Shown: positions 1 to 7,073 of the stretch, piece after piece | Layout: each line of letters begins with the position of its first letter | Numbering within the stretch: position 1 is the stretch's first letter | Source of the DNA: Chromera velia | Lineage: Eukaryota > Sar > Chromeraceae | Reading direction: 5' to 3' | NCBI GenBank assembly: GCA_018398765.1 | Contig: JAHBMJ010003132.1 | Span: 1-13,023, forward strand | Length of the DNA stretch: 13,023 bases | The notes under the pieces: generated by a model | The model's database searches: none | What the model was told of the DNA's origin: nothing | What the model saw: only the letters and a program-made list of their open reading frames with translations | Program-made: the position numbers and the translations under genes

Positions 1-1088
1 TCTGCCCATGTAGCAGCAGATACAGACACACGCTCCCTACATGCTTGACCCACAAGACCTCCCCTAAGTGCATTCACGTACGATAAAAAAGATAACAAAC
101 CCTTCCTCACCCCTTTCCACCCTCCAGACCCGGGCCACAGCTTAGAAGTAGCGGAGAAATTCGAGGGAAGAGAGAGAGCAGACCGGAGACGAGGAGAAAG
201 AGAGAGCAGAGAGCAGACATGTCCATCAAGGCAGTCCAAACCATACATAATCCCGAGGGATCGACATGGGCACGCAGAACCATCGGTGCACGTCGCATCT
301 ATAGATTCCTCAGTCATTCTCCCCCCATTTACGTCGTCACCCTCCCCCCCACAAACAGAGTAGGAATTGTCAAGCGCCTGCTGTAGATTACACAAATGGG
401 CTGGCAAAACCACCACCCCCAAAGATCCTCCTATACTGGCCTCCCTCCACCACTCCCTCATTACTGACCGATAAAACTGAGAAAAAGGAGGGAAGTCCGC
501 CAGAGGCAAATGGAACGTTTTACTTCTTGTGTCCTTAATCTTTCTGATGGACCACCCTTTCAATTCGCACAACCTGTCCACATTAGCATTAAAAACCGCC
601 CTCCTTGCCCCTAATACCCTGCAAACAGGAAACAGGCTACAGATAGACAACAGATCATTCTCACAAACAGACAAAGCCCTCAGCTGATTGTCACTCATTC
701 TCTTCTTACTGAGAAGCAACAACAGAAGCAAGCGGAAAACAAAGATTGTTCTGTTCGTAGGGCCGGAGATTGTACCTCTCCCCCCCCTATTCCTGGTAGA
801 TAGACTCCCCCCCCCACCTCCAACCCCCCCCACAGCAGACAAACAAGCAGCACGGGAGAATGCAGTCCCTCCTCGGCTCACCATCGCCACCGTAATCCTC
901 CTCCTAACCGCAAGGAATTCCGACAGCTTGTCCGAGCAGATCGAAACACCTCTACGTCCGGAAGCCAACCTTTCCGACCTCCTCAAAGCCCCATCCCCCC
1001 CAACCCCCCCTGTCACCTCTCTGTTCATGCAGTCAGATTTGAACCTCCATCTAAAGTCGCCTTTCACTCTCCTTCTCACTCCCACCAT

Positions 1089-1391
1089 ATTCCACTTCGG
1101 CATGTACGATCGAATGCAGGCCATTTCCGCATCTCGCAATTCCATCTGGGACCCTGCAACAACGACCAGTGGCGTAACCATAAACAATCCATGCCTCCGG
1201 TTATTTGCAGAGAGAGTTGAGTAGAATCGATGTGCATACCCCCTTCCTGACGCGTTCTTTTTTCCACTAACCCTACCCCCCACCCCCCTTTCTGCCGCAT
1301 AAAGATGCTGAATGAACCTATCCATCACAAAGCCCACCGTACTCCCCAAATAAAACCCACGTACCCATAGAGACCAAACCATATAGATGAC
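1089..1391 (-). other. GIY-YIG endonuclease domain within the retroelement frame
   Basis: Reading minus strand, the domain shows all hallmark positions in order. The GIY motif appears as V-I-Y (1383-1391). The YIG motif appears as FYLGST (1338-1355). The catalytic Arg follows in MDRFIQHL (Arg at 1317-1319, His at 1305-1307). The metal-binding Glu lies in LRDAEMACIRSYMPKWN (Glu at 1125-1127), and this ends with the family's usual Asn (1089-1091). The spacing, about 100 residues from GIY to Asn, is normal for the family. These enzymes nick or cut DNA and in retroelements open the target site. The first Gly of GIY is replaced by Val; the catalytic Arg, Tyr and Glu all look intact, so the domain itself shows no decay. 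Confidence 0.75.
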
Positions 1392-1979
1392 TTTCCTTGC
1401 CGTGAAGTCTGCATGATCCCAGTGCTGCCTGTAGCCCCTCTTGACGCCCCTCAAAAAGACAGAAAACTTTGAATCCGACAGATCAAGAAAAAGATCTGCT
1501 GTCATGCAATGTAACAGCAAGAGCTGACGCAACACCCTCTTTTTCATCCCTGCCCTAAAGACTGTGCGTTCCCTTACAGCAGGGTCCTCCTTCTTACGTG
1601 GAGACGGGGGGGAAATAGTGAGTGAGTATGATGGCGGAACCCAAGCATGCATATGCAGCGAGACGGAGAGTGTACAATCGCAGTCACAAACTCGCGACCC
1701 ACACATGGGATAAGATTGCATTTCGTGTTCCCCGGCACAAGCAAGAAACATCCTCAATCCTGCCATCGCTAACATACGTTCGGATACTTCCTCCCTGCAT
1801 CTCTCAGTCACAGCGTTTCTTCCAAAACCCCTCACTCCTCTGTCAGCCAACAACCGATCACGCACAGAGTCAATTTTCCTTTCCAACCAGTCAATGAATG
1901 AATTAATCCCTTTTGTGAAGAACGATATGTCAGAGCTTACTTGATTAGGTCGCTCCGAAATCGTACCCCGATCCTCCAG

Positions 1980-1982
1980 TCA
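1980..1982 (-). other. In-frame TGA, fourth interruption
   Basis: Context Ala-TGA-Leu on the minus strand. The same frame is then open for 659 codons to the window edge, including the GIY-YIG domain. It could derive from CGA by CpG deamination. Confidence 0.8.
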
Positions 1983-2588
1983 AGCACCGCCCTGGCCGCC
2001 CTTTCCTTTCCATAGGGCCAACGCTACCCCGAACACGAGGGGTTGGATGTCTGCATCATCTGGAATGTTGCCCACCCCGCAGTCAGCAAGGAACTGTACC
2101 AGATCCCTCCTCACCACACTCTCTTCTACCCCCTCGATGCCGATTTTTATCAGCTTCGACGACTTGACGACTGCTTGCATCTCCCCATCCCTGAACACTG
2201 GTGCCTCCTTCAGCAGATTGCCAAAGGAGATCCTGTCACCGGATCCTCTCCCCGAGGGTTCAAGACCTAAGCCCTGAAGTACATTCTCAGGCTGTTCGAC
2301 ATGCCTAGGTATCACATTCACTGGGAAGACAAACCCCGATCTGTCCTCTCCGGTCCCTCTGCTCTTTGCATCCACCGCCTCTCCTCCATTCCCCCCCCCA
2401 TTCACGCCCCCATCCCCTTCATCCGCTTGTTCTCTCCTCCTCTTAGCAGACAGGGGTCTCACCCCAGGCGCGGCGGCAGCTGCCGCAAATCCCTCCAACC
2501 CCGTGATACTCCCCCCCCCCATTGCCTGTGGCATGTCTTGATCTATGCCCGGCTGGGCCACGTCCTCCCCCACGATCACGATAGGCAC

Positions 2589-2591
2589 CTA
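2589..2591 (-). other. In-frame TAG, third interruption
   Basis: Context Leu-TAG-Val on the minus strand. It sits just after the Ala/Gly/Pro-rich linker and is followed by 202 open codons. Confidence 0.8.
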
Positions 2592-2849
2592 AAGACCTGC
2601 TGGTGGGGGAACCAGATGGCCTCCCCCCCCTCCTGCTGCTGCTGCTGCGGCCATCGTTGTTGAACTGCCCTTCCTCACATCTGTGTGACTCCCTCGATTC
2701 AGACTTACACTTGTACTCCCGCCCACGCCCATCTCTGCACCCCCCCCGAGTGGAACCGTCGGTGTCAGGCCTCTCGGCAGCCCACCCGACCCCGTCCCTT
2801 GGGCCCAAAGCTCCCACTGTCTCGCCAATGCAGTCACATGATTTGTGAA

Positions 2850-2852
2850 CTA
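2850..2852 (-). other. In-frame TAG, second interruption
   Basis: Context Leu-TAG-Phe on the minus strand; the same frame is open for 86 codons after it. One C-to-T change from CAG would explain it. Confidence 0.8.
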
Positions 2853-3293
2853 CAGCGGAGACGAAGCCCTGCAGGCCTTTACTATCCCCCTAATCATCCT
2901 CTCCCCCGACTCCCCGCTAGGGAGCATCATGAAAATGAAGTCCACCAGCCTATGGAAGCTGATGTACTTCCCACTAATCTCATTCACCATTGCCTCCACC
3001 GCTCCTTCGAACTCCTTCTGCCCCACCCCTCCTGCCGGGTACATCTCCCTCTTCAAAGCCCTGAAGGGCCCCTTCAAGGGGATATCGAGGAAGTCACACC
3101 CGAAGTGAGCCCCGGATATCGTCACCTCCCTGACGAATGCTAGTCCGGGCGAGTATGCCGGATTTGGGGTCCTCCCGTCCAGTTTGAACTGAAAAGACGG
3201 GTGCCAGAGCTTGTTCGCATCAACGGACCTCACCACCATGCACGTAAACTCGTGTAGATGGGAGTTCTTATCCACGGCCTCGATCTGCTTCAT

Positions 3294-3296
3294 CTA
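3294..3296 (-). other. In-frame TAG, first interruption of the retroelement frame
   Basis: The codons on either side read Asn-TAG-Met on the minus strand. The frame continues directly into a 147-codon open segment. A CAG to TAG change would create it. Confidence 0.8.
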
Positions 3297-3639
3297 GTTC
3301 TCGGGTATCGCCTGCAGGAGCAGGCTCTTTACACCACCTCCTCCCTGGAAGTCGTATACATCCATCACTTGTGCCGCCAACCCCGCCCTTGCCCTCTTTA
3401 GCACCACCACAACTGCCTTTCTCCTTCTCTGCGCGGAACCCGCCTGCCCACGCATCCGGAGGGCTGCCTCCCTGTCCACCGGAATAGCCGGTAGTGCTCC
3501 CAACTCGTCGTCCCACTGTCCATTCATTGTGCAAAGCTACAGATCCTACTTTCAAGCGGACTTCCAGGAGAGTGTCTACTTTTCTGCCTATAGTTCTGCT
3601 TACGAAACAAACCACACCTTGCCCCTGAAGGTAAGACAA

Positions 3640-3940
3640 TTGCCTACAGGTGTATCATGAAAATCTCGAGTTCTTGGCCAAACGCCACCTCAAAAATAGG
3701 TACAATTAGTGTTACCTTAGAAATCGCGTTACTTCAGACAGCTGTAACATATGTCCTAACCGTCTCCGCACTATGCTAGTAGGCGGCAGCACTGTGTTCA
3801 GTGGAAGAGCAGTCCTTCTACTCGAAATCTCACATGCTTGTATCTCAGTGCGCATATATAAATAGATGGATGCATGCCAATTCGATGCCAAATACACGTA
3901 CGGCACGAAAAATCAATAAATCTTGGCATGGCTCAAATAC
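3640..3940. other. No gene recognised
   Basis: This stretch lies upstream of the retroelement frame. Both strands carry only short open frames with no recognisable motif. It may contain the retroelement's 5' untranslated part or flanking DNA; no boundary repeat is visible. Confidence 0.4.
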
Positions 3941-3944
3941 CACC

Positions 3945-4475
3945 CCGTGAACGATCGGTCGCGCGCACAATTTAAAATCGTCCTGGCACAAGCCGCAGTA
4001 CCAATGCGCATACTCCCAATCCTGACATAGAAACAAGAGCAGATCGAGAGGCTCTAACTGTAATTATAACCAAAATTGAAGCCAAATTAGACAGAGCCCA
4101 AGAAAGAGAGAGAAAGTGGTTGCTATTGAAAGACTCCACTCCTCTAAAACACGCTACGCAAAGCGAATTGTTGGCACGAATGAAGGTTACCCTAGTACTC
4201 AAACACTCACCCATACCGGCCTTGCGACTCTTGCGAAACATCTGTCTACGTCCTCAATCGTAAAGCCTGCGATTCAATGCATATAATGGTTACTTACCCC
4301 TCTTCCTATCTCACCTTTTGACTGTTCTTTTTTCCATCTCCCAAGTAGATCTCCCGTCCCCTCTCTCTACTGGTCTTAAAGTTTCTGTGTGCTTCTACTG
4401 CCTGAGAGTCTCCGTTGCAGTCGTCGCACTCCTCCCACAGAAGGGAAACGACATCAGCAATTGAGAAAGCATCTT
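3945..4475 (-). CDS. Candidate minus-strand exons of an unrecognised gene, one with a C2HC zinc-finger-like motif
   Basis: Three exon-like blocks have fair splice borders. Block 1 (4475-4315) follows a TCTAG acceptor and ends AAAAG before a GTGAGA donor; it is Cys/Asp-rich, then basic. Block 2 (4241-4211) is 31 nt between a GACAG acceptor and a perfect GTGAGT donor. Block 3 starts at 4021 after a TATGTCAG acceptor. In one frame block 3 reads DWEYAHWYCGLCQDDFKLC and onward, giving C-x2-C-x12-H-x6-C, which fits a C2H2/C2HC zinc-finger spacing. Joining blocks 1+2+3 puts block 3 in another frame that stops at 3972; joining 1 to 3 directly keeps the zinc-finger frame. I cannot tell which is right, and the 5' and 3' ends are unknown. 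It may be a gene relic or chance. Confidence 0.25.
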
Positions 4476-4507
4476 CTAGATGCAGGGTGTTTAAAGTTGT
4501 GAGAATG

Positions 4508-4648
4508 AAGCCCCCTCCCGTTGTATGATGCAGGTTTGGCAAAGGAGCAATAAAGCATTGTCCTAGACTCATGCATTGCATGATGGCCTATAGACCAATT
4601 AATAATAATAATAATAATAATGATGATGATGATGATGATAATGATGAC
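4508..4648 (+). repeat. Dispersed repeat copy A with TAA/TGA microsatellite tail
   Basis: The core from 4531 to 4603 matches 5640-5712 at about 65 of 73 positions by eye, in the same orientation. It contains the perfect inverted repeat TCATGCA-T-TGCATGA and ends in (TAA)n followed by (TGA)n. A unique body with a simple-repeat tail is typical of LINE or SINE 3' ends. Confidence 0.75.
4601..4648 (+). repeat. TAA/TGA trinucleotide microsatellite
   Basis: A run of TAA units passes into TGA units, then an interrupted GATAATGATGAC end. It forms the tail of repeat copy A. Confidence 0.9.
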
Positions 4649-4962
4649 GCAGATTTTGTTAGGCAATTTTTGAAAGGGGCCTGGAGGCAGTTTTTCGTTA
4701 TGACATGACAGAAAAGCATGCCAACGATGTGATCATTGCCGCTCGGGATGGGCGTTCGCTCTTTTCTGTTCGTGGGTATGCCATTGGAGACCTAGATTGG
4801 AGACGCGTTCCCTTCTTATAAGGTGCGGCTTCGTGTCTGCGGAGAAACTTACCTTTCCAAATCAGAGCAGGAAGAATGCAATGTGCAACGTTCTCTGCAG
4901 CAGCTCTTCTCTCTGCTTCCTCTTTTTGACCACGTGAGTCCTCGTCTACGCTTCACTGCACA

Positions 4963-5567
4963 GATGACAACTCCCGCCATCGTTTCCAAGTCGGCAAGGA
5001 AGTCTTGGCGTCAGAGGGCATGGGATCAGATTGAAGACGAGATTGGCTTTCACGAACAGTTCGAAGAGGGGGAAGAACAAGCATCCAGCAGGGAGAACCT
5101 CTCCCTAAACCTCTCTTTTAACATGTCTTTTCCATTAGTCACATGCGCTGTGCGGGCTTTTGTGACGCTCGAAAACCATCCAGCAGGAGAGGGAGTCTCA
5201 AAGGGTGACTGACCTGGTCTTCAAAAGGGCAAGTTTATTGCAACATGGCTGTAAGAGCAGACTGAATACGAAGCTTAGCAATAGGAGTCTGTTTTGCGCT
5301 GTTTTGTTTCTTGTTTCTTTGTTTTCTTTCCTTTTTATCTCCTCTTCCTCTTCTTTTACAGATAAACGACGCGAACACAATGACCGAACGGTCTTTTTCC
5401 GAATTGTTTATCCCTTTGACCCTTCGAACGCCTTCTTCGTACATCCATTCCAATCTTTGTTCTCTCTCTTCACTGGCGTTCACTGGTTTACTCTGTCTGC
5501 TCTCAGTACCTTGGATTGGTTTGACTGTCGCAGCCTTCTACAGATTAAGACTAAGGACGGCACTTAG
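4963..5567 (+). CDS. Candidate two-exon gene, unknown product
   Basis: A possible start ATG at 4963 directly follows CACAG, so it may itself begin an internal exon. Exon 1 (4963-5204) reads MTTPAIVSKSARKSWRQRAW, then an acidic Glu/Asp-rich stretch, and ends at AAAGG before a GTGACT donor. A pyrimidine-rich tract and TTTTACAG acceptor precede exon 2 at 5362. The phases agree: G from exon 1 plus AT from exon 2 makes GAT (Asp). Exon 2 continues about 67 codons, aromatic-rich, to TAG at 5565. The predicted protein is about 148 residues. I do not recognise it, and exon 2 is open in another frame as well, which weakens the case. Repeat copy B follows about 50 bp downstream. Confidence 0.28.
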
Positions 5568-5617
5568 ATCGATTAAGCGTTATTTATGTAGGCGCCAGGT
5601 TTCAGCTTGCAGACGGC

Positions 5618-5736
5618 AGCCCCACCCTGATGAGTGATGGAGGTCTGGCAAAGGGGCAATACAGCATTGTCCTAGACTCATGCATTGCATGATGGTCTAT
5701 TGAGCGATTAATAAAAATGATGATGATGATGATGAG
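5618..5736 (+). repeat. Dispersed repeat copy B with TGA microsatellite tail
   Basis: This is the second copy of the element seen at 4508-4648, same strand, about 1.1 kb away. It shares the CTGGCAAAGG and CCTAGACTCATGCATTGC stretches and the small palindrome, and ends AATAAAAA(TGA)n. The tail is shorter and lacks the TAA block. Confidence 0.75.
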
Positions 5737-5739
5737 GTG

Positions 5740-6260
5740 ACTGAACCCGCCACTGAGCTATCGTGTCCCAATGGCAAAGGGTAGTCTGTGAGCATTCATG
5801 TCATATTGCAAGCTAGGAGCACGCTAGCGATTGCTCATCTAAAGCGGCCGAACTTTAGGACTACTAGCTAGCAATACACTGTGCCTATATAAGTCGATCG
5901 AAGCCCTTCAAAGCGAGCGTTACATGCAGCCATTGTTTCACAAGGCGTCTCAATGCAGTTCATAAAAATATTGATCATATGATGGCCAGGTGATTCCTGG
6001 CGGGCCGGTATAGGATCGGTCTGATGCTCCCTCTTTAGGTGGAGTGAACACAAACGGTATAAGCCGTTCCCCGGCAGTACTAGCCGCCGCAGTAGACCTC
6101 AGAAAAAACCTGGAACATAAATCCTAATATTATCCTATTATCTTCTAGATTATCTTAATTTTAATCCTAATCCGTACTGCAGAACCCTAGTCGCTAGCCT
6201 TAGTAGGCGGAACCTAGAATATGAGAGTAATCGGGGTTATGCATGCATGAGGCAAAAATG
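5740..6260. other. Intergenic, no gene recognised
   Basis: No convincing coding frame is seen. The part from about 6110 to 6200 is rich in CCTAAT/TTATC words, and AT content rises towards the repeat block that follows. Confidence 0.4.
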
Positions 6261-6279
6261 CTATAAGGTCTGTACTATA

Positions 6280-6815
6280 GCTAAATAAAAAAAGAAAGAA
6301 AAGAAAAAGTGTTAGGATTTTTTTATTCTAGGTTTTACTAGTTTTTTAAACTTTTTTTTTCTTTTTATCTGCTAAACACTATAAAACACTAGACTAAACA
6401 GCAGTTGTTTTTTAAAATTTATATAACACTTATACAATACTTAAACCTAGACTTAAACAACATTTGTTTGCCTATAGTGAAGGGAGAGCTAGATTAATAA
6501 AAAAAAAACGATTAAAAAAGAATTGTATTAGTTTTTTTAAAAAAATCTAGTGCCTAGGTTGTGCTGGCCCTGTGCACTCCATAAATAAAAAAAAAAAGAA
6601 ACAAAAGAAAGTTTTCAATCTTTTATTTTTTTTTTATTTATCAACTGAAAAGTATATAGTTTTCAGCGCAACACCCCGTGCAACACTCTTGCAACACTTG
6701 AACAACAGTTGTTTGCCTATTGAATGCCATTATGCCATGATAAATAAAAAAAAAATTCATAAAAAAAAACTTTTTCTCTTCTCTTCTTTTATTTTTTTTG
6801 TGTGTAGTGCGGAGC
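6280..6815. repeat. AT-rich degenerate repeat block with A-tract/T-tract inverted repeats
   Basis: Three places carry a TAAATAAAAAAA-type A-tract (about 6282, 6581 and 6739), each followed within about 60 bp by a T-tract, so each could form a hairpin. The word TTGTTTGCCTAT occurs at 6464-6475 and 6709-6720, 245 bp apart, both times after an AACAAC run. A related CAGTTGTTTT word is at about 6402. This suggests a diverged tandem array or nested small elements. Confidence 0.55.
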
Positions 6816-6819
6816 CTAG

Positions 6820-7008
6820 TCTAGTGCACGGCCCAGCAAAAATGTCGCAGCAGCCGTGTTGACTAAGACTGTTTTCTTTTTGTCTGACGTTAATTTATTG
6901 CAGCATACTAACGCACGACAGTTGGATCTTGTTAATCGAATTCAGTCTGGAGCCCTCCATTCTCTTCCACGCTGGCAGCTTGCAGCTACAATTCGTGCAA
7001 AAGTTTGA
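6820..7008 (+). pseudogene. Short coding-like relic, function unknown
   Basis: A frame with no ATG is open from 6820 to TGA at 7006. A possible acceptor (TTTATTGCAG) precedes 6904, after which it reads HTNARQLDLVNRIQSGALHS and a Trp/Leu-rich continuation, about 34 codons. Its style resembles C-terminal scraps of LINE-type proteins, but no motif proves this. Confidence 0.25.
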
Positions 7009-7073
7009 CCGGCCTCCCCTTTTTGTAGCTAGGTCTCCTTCCCCAGCCGGCCAGTCTTTTTCTTCACCCCCAG

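Larger units (their letters stand above)
1..3527 (-). pseudogene. Large retroelement-like polyprotein with GIY-YIG domain, interrupted by four in-frame stops, 3' end beyond window
   Basis: A single minus-strand frame stays in register from an ATG at 3527 to the left edge, about 1,175 codons. The only stops are TAG at 3294-3296, TAG at 2850-2852, TAG at 2589-2591 and TGA at 1980-1982; the last 659 codons (1979 to 1) are fully open. Domains in order: a short basic N-terminal piece; a globular-looking segment (3293-2853) I do not recognise; an Ala/Gly/Pro-rich linker (2849-2592); a stretch with a KRRR nuclear-signal-like patch (2433-2444) and poly-Gly; a helical segment; a Cys cluster C-x4-C-x-C-x-C (1674-1703); a GIY-YIG nuclease (1089-1391); then a long unrecognised tail. 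Upstream of 3527 the frame is dense with stops, so the 5' end or a truncation point lies near there. No reverse transcriptase motif is seen; it would be left of the window. Retroelement identity is an inference from the nuclease, size and composition. It could be a dead copy or one needing stop readthrough. Confidence 0.72.
1..3527 (-). mobile_element. Probable non-LTR or Penelope-like retroelement, partial
   Basis: The extent follows the disrupted reading frame; true element ends are not visible. No terminal repeats or target-site duplications can be matched because the 3' end is outside the window. GIY-YIG nucleases are known in Penelope-like retroelements, including groups in algae and protists where the nuclease precedes the reverse transcriptase. 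The order here (nuclease about 710 codons in, then at least 360 more codons) would suit such a permuted layout. A host gene or another transposon class with a GIY-YIG domain is not excluded. Confidence 0.5.

Noticed and set aside
688-1224. Plus-strand open frame of 178 codons
   Set aside because: It is the antisense shadow of the retroelement frame; its Pro/Leu-rich, low-complexity product reflects C-runs opposite glycine codons.
2443-2837. Gly/Arg/Ser-rich minus-strand frame in another register
   Set aside because: It is an alternative frame over the Ala/Gly linker, and the neighbouring main register is continuous across 3.5 kb.
2301-3143. Several overlapping plus-strand frames
   Set aside because: They lie opposite the minus-strand frame, are low in complexity and lack motifs.
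1-3527. UAG as a sense codon across the nuclear genome
   Set aside because: The other genes here end in TGA or are too uncertain to test it, and decay of a mobile element explains the stops more simply; kept only as an alternative.
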